A stretch of 64,000 nt of DNA from Taeniopygia guttata (taxonomy: Eukaryota; Chordata; Aves; Passeriformes; Estrildidae), in NCBI RefSeq assembly GCF_048771995.1, contig NC_133050.1:6558501-6622500 (forward strand), read 5' to 3'. Under the pieces are notes generated by a model that worked only from the letters and a program-made list of their open reading frames with translations, ran no database searches and was not told the origin of the DNA. The number at the start of each line of letters is the position of its first letter. Position 1 is the first letter of the stretch. Positions 9,701 through 18,600 of the stretch are shown piece by piece. A program made the translations under genes and the position numbers.

Positions 9701-11898
9701 ACACACAGACCCCCCAAACCCCCACTGTCCCCACCTGGATCACTTGGCACAGGTGTGGCACCTCACACAGGTGTGACACAGAAACCTCCCCGGAGCCACC
9801 CCACTGTGTCCCCCAGGTGTCCCCAGGTGTGCCACACCTGCCCTTGGTGTGGAACCAAAGCCCACCAGTGACCTGGTGCCCCCCGAGATCAGCACAGGTG
9901 CCTCCCCAGGTGTGTCCAAGCCCCCCCATGCATACCCAGGTGTACCCCAGGTGTGCCCAGGTGTATCCAGGTGTGCCCAGGTGTATCACAGGTGTATCCA
10001 AGCCCTACCAGGTGTGCCCAAGCCCCCCTGGGTATATCCAGGTGTGCCCAGATGTATCCCAGATGTGCTCAGGTGTACTCCAGGTGCACTCCAGGTGTGC
10101 CCAGGTGTATCCCAGGTGTATCCCAGGTGTGTCCAGGTGTGCCCAGGTGTATCTCAGCCCCCCCCCAGGTGCCCCCAGGTGTATCCCAGGTGTGCCCAAG
10201 TGTATCCCAGGTGCCCCCAGGTCTACTCCAGGTGTGTCCAGGTGTGCCCAGGTGTATCCCAGGTGTATCCCAAGTGCCCCCAGGTGTACTCCAGGTGTGT
10301 CCAGGTGTGCCCAGGTGTACCCAGGTATATCCCAGCTGTATCCCAGGTGCCCCCAGGTGTGTCCAGGTGTATCTCAGCCCCCCCCAGGTGCCCCCACGTG
10401 TCCCCAGGTGTATCCCAGGTGTACTCCAGGTGTGCCCAGGTGTACTCCAGGTGTATCCATGTGTATCCCAGGTGCCTCAAAGCCCCCCCAGCTGTATCCC
10501 AGCTGTATCCCAGGTGTGCCCAGGTGTATCCCAGGTGTGCCCAGGTGTATCCATGTGTATCCCAGGTGTGCCCAGGTGTGCCCAGGTGTATCCCAGGTGT
10601 ATCCCAGGTGTATCCCAGGTGTTCCCAGGTGTGCCCAGGTGTATCCCAGGTGTATCCCAGGTGTATCCCAGGTGTTCCCAGGTGTATCCCAGGTGTGCCC
10701 AGGTGTATCCCAGGTGTATCCCAGGTGTTCCCAGGTGTGCCCAGGTGTGCCCAGGTGTGCCAGGTGCGTACCTGCGTGCCGCCACCCTCGGTCCTGAACA
10801 CATACTTGACGCCGGGGTCGGGGAAGGTGGCGGCCGATTGGATGCTGGCGATGGCCACGCTGGTGGGGTCCTCACCTGTGGCCACCGAGCCTGGGGGCAC
10901 CCCAAATTAGGGAACCCCAAATTAGGGAACCCCAAATTAGGAGAACCCCAAATTAGGGGGCCCCAAATTAGGGGGGCCCCAAATTAGTGGTGCCCCAAAT
11001 TAGGGGAAACCCAAATTAGGGGAACCCCAAATTAGGGGAACCCAAATTACCGGAGAACCCAAATTAGGGGAGAAACCAAATTAGGGGAGAACCCAAATTA
11101 GGGGCACCCCAAATTGGGGAGAGGGAACCCCAAACTTGGAAGGGACACGGGATGGGGGGCACCCTAAATTGGGGAGGGGGCACTCCACACTGGGGGTGGG
11201 GGTGACACAAAACCTCCCCAATCCTCCCCACCCCAAAGACCCCAAAATCTCCTCAACTCCCCCCAAAATCTCCTCAAATCCCCTCAAAAAACCCCAAATC
11301 CCACCCAAAAACCCCAGTTTTGGGGTCCCCCCTCACCTTCCTGGATCTGCACCGTCCCCTCCTCGGTCTCGGCTGCTTTTTGCTGCCTGGGGGGAGAACA
11401 AAACAGTGAGGGGGGGGTCCCTGAGCCCCCCAAAACCCCCAAACCCCAAATCTGGGACTCCCCCAAATGTCCCACCCCCCGTGTGTCCCACCCATGGGGC
11501 AGTTTTGGGGGTTTTGGGGCCATTTTGGGGTCCCAGATCAGATCTGGGGGGGGATCTTGGGGCAGTTCTGGGTGTCCCAGGGAGTTTTGGGGGGTGCCAG
11601 GTTAAAGTTTTGGGGTCCTGGGTCAGATCTGGGGGGTGCTGGGACCATTTTGGGGGGGTCCGAGATCATCTTGAGGGGTTCCTAGAGCAGAGTTTGGGGT
11701 CCTACTGCAGGTTTTGGAGGTCCCAGGTGAATTTTGGGGGTCCCAGGTGAGTTTTGGGATCCCAGGTGAGTTTTCTGGGATCCCAGGTGAGTTTTTTGGG
11801 GGTCCCAGGTGAGTTTTGGGGGTCCCAGATGAGTTTTGGGATCCCAGGTGAGTTTTGGGGGTCCCAGGTGAGTTTTGGGGTGCCACTCACCCCTTCAT
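3733..11898 (-). CDS. USF1: Upstream stimulatory factor 1 (USF1), complete, 10 coding exons
   Basis: USF1 is a nuclear bHLH-leucine-zipper factor that binds E-boxes (CACGTG) as a homodimer or with USF2. Coding exons, in transcript order: 11891-11898, 11337-11386, 10772-10890, 9429-9530, 7953-8142, 7118-7205, 6764-6822, 6000-6094, 5122-5250, 3733-3822. They total 930 bases, 309 residues plus TGA; human USF1 has 310. All junctions are GT-AG and in phase. The USF-specific region is present ([13 protein letters not shown] in exon 6). The basic region [15 protein letters not shown] keeps the His, Glu and Arg DNA contacts. The bHLH covers about residues 198-255 and the zipper 256-303, ending VIKNDSH. 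The ATG exon gives only MKG, as in mammals, with 61 bases of 5'UTR up to 11959 and a likely noncoding first exon at 13848. Exon 5 carries an Ala-Ala-Thr run. Nearly every intron is a tandem array. Confidence 0.96.
3984..4976. repeat. Minisatellite in the last USF1 intron
   Basis: Units of ATCCCATTGACCCCA (3984-4560) pass into units of CCCACCCCAATGACC (4560-4976). Copies of the 3' edge of USF1 exon 9 stand at both ends of the array: a diverged one at 3928-3974 and a near-perfect one at 4977-5028. Confidence 0.95.
4977..5028 (-). repeat. Partial duplicate of USF1 exon 9 with its splice donor
   Basis: This repeats 5111-5162 almost base for base: [13 protein letters not shown] followed by donor GTGGGC. 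The 5' part of the exon and its polypyrimidine tract are missing. A second, diverged copy lies at 3928-3974. Confidence 0.93.
5262..5998. repeat. Telomere-like C-rich array in USF1 intron 8
   Basis: About 700 bases of CCCAAACCCCAAATCC-type units. The USF1 sense strand is therefore dense in GGGTTT and GGGGTTT runs and could form G-quadruplexes in the nascent RNA. Confidence 0.93.
6098..6700. repeat. GGGAATGGGAACGGGATT array in USF1 intron 7
   Basis: Hexamer-based units (GGGAAT, GGGAAC, GGGATT, GGGATC), changing near 6660 to longer GGGATCGGGGTGACCCTTT units beside exon 7. Confidence 0.93.
6835..7110. repeat. CCCCAGGTGTGTCCCAGGTG array in USF1 intron 6
   Basis: About 20 units of 10-12 bases built on CCCAGGTGTG fill the intron between exons 6 and 7. 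Confidence 0.92.
7208..7945. repeat. ACCCATCCAGGTGAGTCCCA array in USF1 intron 5
   Basis: About 35 units of 18-22 bases alternate CCCAAACCCATCCAGGTGAG with CCCCCAGACCCATCCAGGTG. Many units hold GTGAGT on the plus strand, which is antisense to USF1. Confidence 0.93.
8148..9165. repeat. GGACAGGTGAG array in USF1 intron 4
   Basis: About 90 units of 10-11 bases (GGGACAGGTG, AGGGACAGGTG), becoming GTGTGGGACAG near 9060-9120. Confidence 0.95.
9541..9765. repeat. About 70-bp repeat carrying the USF1 exon 4 5' edge
   Basis: Three units near 9588, 9658 and 9730. Each contains CACCTGGATCACCTGGCACA, a copy of exon 4 coding sequence joined to its acceptor, then a spacer with CACAGACCCCCCAAAC. Confidence 0.88.
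9885..10770. repeat. CCCAGGTGTATCCCAGGTGT array in USF1 intron 3
   Basis: About 75 units of 11-12 bases (CCCAGGTGTAT, CCCAGGTGTGC) fill the intron up to the donor of exon 3. Confidence 0.95.
10893..11120. repeat. AACCCCAAATTAGGGG array in USF1 intron 2
   Basis: About 14 copies of a 15-17 base unit, then unit-free intron up to exon 2 at 11337. Confidence 0.93.
11560..11890. repeat. GTCCCAGGTGAGTTTTGGG array in USF1 intron 1
   Basis: About 15 units of 19-24 bases that abut the donor of the ATG exon. That exon's donor stands in similar sequence, so the array may have grown from this edge. Confidence 0.88.
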
Positions 11899-11964
11899 GG
11901 CTCGGCTCCCTCGGGCATCAGTGGGGCGGGAGCGGAGCAGCCACGCGGCCTTCAGAGCCCTGGG

Positions 11965-12600
11965 GGACACGGGGACAGCATGGGGACATCATGGGGACAC
12001 GGGGACAGCATGGGGACATCATGGGGACAGCATGGGGACATCATGGGGACACGGGGACAGCATGGGGACATCATGGGGACATGGGGACAGCATGGGGACA
12101 TCATGGGGACATCATGGGGACAGTGGGGATATGGGGACAGTGGGGTCGGGGACATGGGGACAGTGGGGTCAAGGACACCAGGACACGGGGACAGTGGGAC
12201 ACAGGGGACATTGGGGTAAGGGACAGCAGGGTCAGGGACATGGGGACATGGGGACACTGAGATATAGGGACAGTGGGGCCAGGGACAGGATAGGGACAGG
12301 GGTGGGGACAGCACGGGGTCACACAGATGGGGACAGGGACATGGGGACAGGGACAGGACAGGGACACAGGGACAGTGACAGGGATGGGGATACAGGGACA
12401 GGGACATGGGGACAGGGACAAGGGACACCAGGGTCAGGGACAGGACAGGGACATGGGGACAGGGACACAGGGATGGGGACAGGGATAGGGACATGGGGAC
12501 AGGGACAAGGGACAATGACACAGGGATGGGGACATGGGGACAGGGACACAGAGGGTTCAGGGACAGGACAGGGACACGGGGTCACAGGAGGTGAGGGATG
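11965..12600. repeat. CATGGGGACAGCATGGGGAC array in the USF1 5'UTR intron
   Basis: Units of ATGGGGACATC and ATGGGGACAG (11965-12140) give way to GGGACAGGGACATGGGGACA. Open frames on both strands are repeat-derived. Confidence 0.92.
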
Positions 12601-12639
12601 GGGACAGGAACTGGGACATGGAGACAGGACTGGGATGGG

Positions 12640-13075
12640 ACACTGGGATGGGGACACCAGGAGGGGACACTGGGATGGACACCGGGATGGGGACACCAGG
12701 AGGGGACACCAGGAGGGGACATCGGGAGGGGACACCTGCCACTCTGACCAGACACTGGCCACCACCATGGGACACGGGCCACCACAGCAGGACAATGACC
12801 CCTGTGACCACTCACTGGTCACCACCATGGGACACTGGCACTGTGACAGGACAGTGGCCACCATGATGGGACAGTGGCCACTGTGACCAGCCACCAGTGT
12901 TGGCCACCACAAGTGACCACTGGCCACCACCTGTGACCACAGCCACACCTCCAGGTGTCCCCTCACTGCCCACGTCCCCAAAGCCACCAGCTCCCCCAGG
13001 GTGACACTTTGGGGTCACCCCAAGGTGGCCATAACCGCCCCCCCTCAGTGTCCCCAGTGTCACCTGTCCCTTGTC
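12640..13075. repeat. Diverged minisatellite (GGGACACCAGGAGGGGACAC, then GTGACCA units)
   Basis: Several 20-base units at 12640-12740, then 30-40 base units with GGGACACTGGCCACC and ACCACTGGCCACCA. No exon signal. Confidence 0.75.
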
Positions 13076-13079
13076 ACCT

Positions 13080-13700
13080 CCCCCGGGATGGGGGAAATGG
13101 GGGGGCAGCGGGGGGGTGACAAGTTGGGGGTCACTCGGGGGGGGTGACAGACGGGGGACACGGATGAGGGGGTGACAGTGACACACACAGAGGGACAAGA
13201 ACCGGGGGGGGGGGGGGACACTTTGGGGGGTGACAGTGACACAGCCAGGGTGGGACACAGGGTGGGGAGGGGGACACAAAACCAGAGGGGGGTGACAGTG
13301 GCAGAGCTGGGGGGGACAGGAAGGGGGTGACAGAGTGGGGACACACAAAGGGGGTGACACCAAGGGGGGGGGGGTGACACCAAGTGGGGGTGGGGGGTGA
13401 CACGGGGGGAGGGGTCGGACACGGAAGCGGGGGGTGACAAAGTGAGGGGTGACAGCGACAGAACGAGGACACACACACGGGGAGGGGGGACAGAGGGGGG
13501 GAGGCGACACTAAAGGGGTGACAAAGTGGGGAGGGGGATGGGGGTGGGGGGGAGGTCCACAACGGGGGGGGCGCCACCGCCACAGCGGGGCGGGGACACC
13601 AAACGGCGACAAAGTGGGGGTGACAGCGACCCGGGGGGAGGGGACGGCACCGGGGGGTGACAGCGCCTGAGGGGGGGGCGCACCCCCGCCGCCCCCTCCC
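13080..13700. repeat. G-rich GGGGGTGACA repeat next to the USF1 CpG island
   Basis: Loose units of GGGGGGTGACAAAGTGGGG, with period 25-45 bases, run into the CpG island. Confidence 0.8.
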
Positions 13701-13847
13701 CTCCCCCACCACCCCCACCGCCCCTCCCCGCGGGCCCCGCGGGCGCGGCCGCTCCCCCCGCCGCTGCCGGGGCCGTGCCGGGGTGGCGGTGCCCCGTTCC
13801 CGGTGGGGTTCGCCGCAGCGGAGCCCCCCGGGGACCCCCCCCGGTAC

Positions 13848-14330
13848 CTCTCGGCCTCGGGCCCTGCGCGCCTTCGGCCCCTTGTCTCGCCATGGGCCCC
13901 GCACATGCGCACGGCGCCGCCGCGCCGCCATCTTGGGCGCGGGCGGAAGTTTCCCCCCTCCTTCACGCCGAAGCTCCGGCCCGGCTTCGCGCCGCCATCT
14001 TGGGGCCGGGCAACAGGCGCCCTCAGGGCCGGGCGCCATCTTAGCGCGCGGGGCCGCGCGCGCGGCGCCATCTTAGACGGCGAAGGCGCTTCCGCCGCTT
14101 CCGCCGCCATCTTGGGTGAGGGCGGCGCCATGTTGGAGGAGGGCGGCGCTCGGTGAGGGGAGCGGCGGGGATGTGGGGACAAACCGGGCGCTCCCGTGGG
14201 TGAGACACCCCCGCCCGACCCGCCGGTACCGGAGGAGTTTGGGGGGATGAGCTCGGAGAGGGCGGGGCGCCGCCGTGGTGAGGCCGCTCTGGGCGCCGCC
14301 ATGTTGAGGCGAAGATGGCGGCGGTGTAAA
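13848..14330 (-). promoter_or_regulatory. USF1: USF1 CpG promoter and likely noncoding exon 1
   Basis: A minus-strand donor at 13847 (GAGAG then GTACCG) would end a noncoding exon 1 that splices to 11959. Upstream, the core YY1-like motif CCATCTT, or the reverse AAGATGG, recurs at about 13927, 13994, 14037, 14069, 14107 and 14313, with related CCATGTT at 14130 and 14300. There is no TATA box. A CpG island with YY1 sites at the start is typical of housekeeping genes. The exact start site cannot be fixed here. Confidence 0.65.
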
Positions 14331-14394
14331 CAAAGGCCGGGGTTTGTGGAGGGGCTCGTGGGGCCTCGGCGGCCCCTCGGTGTGGCCGTGTCCC

Positions 14395-15125
14395 CGTGGG
14401 CCTGTGCCCCGTGTCCCCGTGTGCCCACAGCCACGCGGCCCAGTGTCCCCATGGCTCCCTGTCCCAGTGTCCCCATGGCCCCGGTGTCCCCAAATGTCCC
14501 CATATCCCAGTGTCCCCACATCTCCCTGTCCCAGTGTCCCTATACGATCTCATGTCCCCATATCCAAATGTCCCCATGTCCCCGAATGTCCCCATATCCC
14601 AGTGTCCCCACATCTCCCTGTCCCAGAGTCCCTAAATGATCTCATGTCCACATATCCAAATGTCCCCATGTCCCCGAATGTCCCCATGTCCCCACATCTC
14701 CCTGTCCCAGTGTCCCTATATGATCTCATGTCCCCATATCCAAATGGCCCCGGTGTCCCCAGGTGACCTCAGACCCCAATGTCCCCAAATTTCCCATATC
14801 CCAATGTCCCCGTGTTGTCCTGTCCCAGTGTCCCCAAATGTCCCCATATCCAAATGTCCCTAAATGTCCCCACATCCTTCTGTCCCAGTGTCCCCATATC
14901 CCAATGTCCCCAAATGTCCCCATATCCCGATCTCCCCTGTCCTCTATCCCCACATCCCAAAATCTCCCTATCCCAATGTCCCCATGTCCCCCTTTCCCAG
15001 TGTCCCAAATATCCCAAATATCCCAAGTGTCCCCAATGTCCCCAATGTCCCCACATCCCAATTTCCCATGTCTCCGTGTCCCTTTGTCCCCAAACATCCC
15101 CAAATGTCCCCAAATGTCCGAATTT
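14395..15125. repeat. CCCCATATCCCAGTGTCCCC satellite between USF1 and ARHGAP30
   Basis: Higher-order units of about 120 bases combine CCCCATATCCAAATGTCC, CATCTCCCTGTCCCAGTG and TATACGATCTCATGTCC. They break into short CCCAATGTCC units after 14950. Confidence 0.92.
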
Positions 15126-15130
15126 CCCTT

Positions 15131-15648
15131 CAAAAAGGCCATTTTTGGTGTTTGATCTTTGCCATTTTCCCTCCAGGAGTCGGAAAAATCCAATTTTTGG
15201 CCTCGTTAAAGGTCAGTTGTTAATTAGATGTCATTTCATTATTAAATGGAATTATTTTAAATTATATTTGTATTATTTTTGTGTAGCTATCTAACAATAC
15301 GTGTCCATGTTTTAATTTATTATGTAGTTGTGTTGTATGATATTCAAACTGTGTATTTGCATATATTTGCATATCATAATATTGCTTATAATTAATCTCT
15401 CAATTAAAAATTGTAAAAAATTTGGGTAATTTTGGGTTGGATTTGGCAACCCAACTCTGAAAAAAAAACTCCAAAAAGTTATAAAAAGTATAGAATGTAA
15501 TCAGTATGTAAATAATAATAATAATAAAATAAATATTTGTATTATTTAATGAATAATAAAAATAAACACCAGCAACCCACCAGCATCTCTCATACTGGAA
15601 TTCCCACCTTGTTCTTTTTATTATTATCAGTTAATTACCATTTTCTCA
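15131..15648. other. AT-rich island, including the ARHGAP30 3' end
   Basis: The only clearly AT-rich stretch of the window. It holds ATA and TAA runs (AATAATAATAATAAAAT near 15510) and no frame with known similarity. The right end carries the ARHGAP30 3'UTR on the minus strand. I see no terminal repeats or target-site duplications that would make it a mobile element. Confidence 0.7.
15617..15622 (-). terminator. ARHGAP30: ARHGAP30 polyadenylation signal AATAAA
   Basis: TTTATT on the plus strand, 27 bases beyond the stop. Another AATAAA (15652-15657) overlaps the last codons, and more lie further out (near 15315), so the 3' end is uncertain. Confidence 0.5.
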
Positions 15649-18600
15649 TTATTTATTTGCACTCTGCTCGGGGGGGGCCCTGCCCGCGCTCAGCGCTCGC
15701 CCCCCCCAGCTCCCGAGGGGACTTGGGGGGCTCCCAGGGGGATTTGGGGGGGTCCCGGTGGGATTTGGGGGGGTCCCAGAGGGATTTGGGAGGGTCCCGG
15801 GGGGTCCCGGGGGGACTTCGGGGCATCCCGGTGGGATCTGAGGGATTCCCGATGGGATTTGGGGGGGTCCCAGTGGGATTTGGGGGGGTCCTGGTTGGAT
15901 CTGGGGGGGTCCCGGTGGAATTTGAGGGGGACCCGAAGGGATTTCGGGGGGTCCCAGGGGGATTTGGGGAGGTCCCAGTGGGATTTGGGGGGTCCCGATG
16001 GGTCCCAGTGGGATTTGAGGGGGTCCTGGTGGGATTTGAGGGGGTCCCGGTGGGATTTCGGGGGGTCCCAGAGGGATTTGGGGGGGTCCCGATGGGATTT
16101 GGGGAGGTCCCGGTGGGATTTGGGGGGTCCCGCTGGGTCCCAGTGGGATTTGGGGAGGTCCCGATGGGATCTGGGGGGGTCCCGGTGGGATTTGGGGGGT
16201 CCCGATAGGTCCCAGAGGGATCTGGGGGGGTCCCGGTGGGATCTGGGGGGGTCCCGATGGGATCTGGGGGGGTCCCGATGGGATCTGGGGGGGTCCCGGG
16301 GGAATTTGGGGGGGTCCCGGGGGAATTTGGGTGGGTCCCGGTGGGATTTGGGGGGGTCCCGGTGGGATTTGGGGAGGTCCTGGTGGAATTTGGGGGGTCC
16401 CGCTGGGTCCCGGTGGGATTTGGGGGGGTCCCGGTGGGATCTGGGGGGGTCCCGGGGGAATTTGGGGGGGTCCCGGGAGGGCGTGGGCGAAGTGGGGTTT
16501 GGGGGGCACCACGGGCACGGCCCGGGCCAGCAGCACCCGCGCCCCCAAAATGGGGAGGGGGCGGCGGGAGCTGCGCGGGGGGGCCGGGAGCGGCCCCAGG
16601 GATTTGGGGCGCCCGTCCCGGATCGGATTTGGGGGTCCCGGGGGGTCCCGAGATTTGGGGGGCTCAGCCAGGATCGGCTGGAGCGATTTGGGGCGCCCAT
16701 CCCAGATGGGATTTGGGGGTCCCGAGGGGTCCCGGGATTTGGGGGATTCGTCCCAGATCAGCTCCAGGGGTCTGGGGGTGTCCCAGGATTTGGGGGGCTC
16801 ATCCTGGATCAGCCCGGGGGGTTTGGGGGTCTCCGGGGATTTGGGGGGCTCTGAGACTCTGGGGGGCTCGTCCTGGATCAGCTTCAGGGGTCTTGGGGGC
16901 TCATCCCAAATCGGCTCCAGGGATTTTGGGGGCTGCAAGGATTTGGGGGGCTCATCCCAAATCAGCTCTGGGATTTTGGGGGGCTCATCCCGGATCAGCT
17001 CTGGGAATTTGGGGGGCTCATCCCGAATCAGCTCCAGGTTTTTGGGGGGCTCCAGGTTTTTGGGGGGCTCGTCCTGGGCCAGCTGCAGGTTTTTGGGGGG
17101 AGCTCCAGGGGCCGGGGTGGTCCCGGGGGTGACAGAACCGGGGGCCGGGGTCTCGGGGGGCTCCCGGGGAGGCTCTGCCAGGGGCGGGGCTGGAGGACAC
17201 CCCCCTAAATCCTTTTCTGGGGGTGTTTGGGTCAGAATCTCTGGGGTCTCCAGGACTTTCAGGATTTCTGGGATCTCCAGGACTTCTGGGATTTCTGGGA
17301 TCTCCAGGACTTTTGGGGTCTTTGGGGTCTCCAGGACTTTTGGGATCTCTGGGATCTCCATGAGTTTTGGGATCTCTGGAGTCTCTGGGATCTCTGGGAT
17401 CTCCATGAGGTTTGGGGTCTCTGGGGTCTCTAGGATCTCCAGGACTTTTGGGATCTCTGGGTTCTCCAGGACTTTTGGGATCTCTGGAGTCTCTGGGATC
17501 TCTGGGATCTCCAGGACTTTTGGGACCTCTGGGGTCTCCAGGACTTTCGGGATCTCTGGGATCTCCAGGACTTTTGGGATCTCTGGGGTCTCCAGGACTT
17601 TTGGGATCTCTGGGGTCTCCAGGACTTTTGGGATCTCTGGGATCTCCATGAGTTTTAGGATCTCTGAGGTCTCTGGGATCTCTGGGATCTCCAGGACTTT
17701 TGGGATCTCTGAGGTTTCTGAGGTCTCTGGGATCTCTGGAATCTCCAGGGCTTTTAGGGTCTCTGGGGTCTCTAGGATCTCCAGGACTTTTGGGATCTCT
17801 GAGGTCTCCAGGACTTTTGGGATCTCGGGGATCTCTGGGATCTCCAGGACTTTTGGGATCTCGGGGATCTCCGAGGTCTCTGGGATCACTGAGATCTCCG
17901 GGATCTCTCGGTTCTCCAGGTTCTTCAGGGTCTCCAGGGCTGTCCCCTCGCCCGGGGGTCCCTCGGGGGTCCCCAGTGGGCTGAGCTCGTCGTGGGCGCT
18001 CAGGAAGATTTCGTCGGGGTCGGAGTCGGGCTCGGAGGCGCCGGGGGCCAGGAAGAACATGTCCTGCTCCGTGCACTCCTCGATGGACAGGTAACTGTCC
18101 GGCTGCTCCGCCCAGCGCTCACCTGGCTGGGGTGGGGGGGGACACGGCTGGGACCCCCAGGAGTGGCCGCGGGAGGTGTCAGTGTGTCCCCCTGTCTGTC
18201 CCAGCCCATTGATCCCATTGATCCCACCCCATCCCATTGATCTCACCCCATCCCACTGATCCCATTCAATCAATCCCATTGATCCTGCTGATCCCACCCC
18301 ATCCCATTGATCTCATCAATCCCATACCATCTCATTGACCCCATTCAGTCAATCCCATTGATCCCATTGATCCCACCCCATCCCATTGATCCCATCAATC
18401 CCACCCCATTTCATCGATCCCACCCCATCCCACTGATCCCATTCAATCAATCCCATTGATCCTGCTGATCCCACCCCATCCCATTGATCTCATCAATCCC
18501 ATCCCATCTCATTGATCCCATTCAATCAATCCCATTGATCGCATTGATCCCACCCCATCCCACTGAACCCATCCCATCCCATTGATCCCACCCCATCCCA

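Noticed and set aside
15131-15660. AT-rich island as a transposable element or virus-derived remnant
   Set aside because: No terminal repeats, coding similarity or target-site duplication visible; left as unexplained.
16331-18094. Plus-strand 587-residue frame antisense to ARHGAP30
   Set aside because: Open only because both strands of the coding repeats lack stops; there are no domain features.
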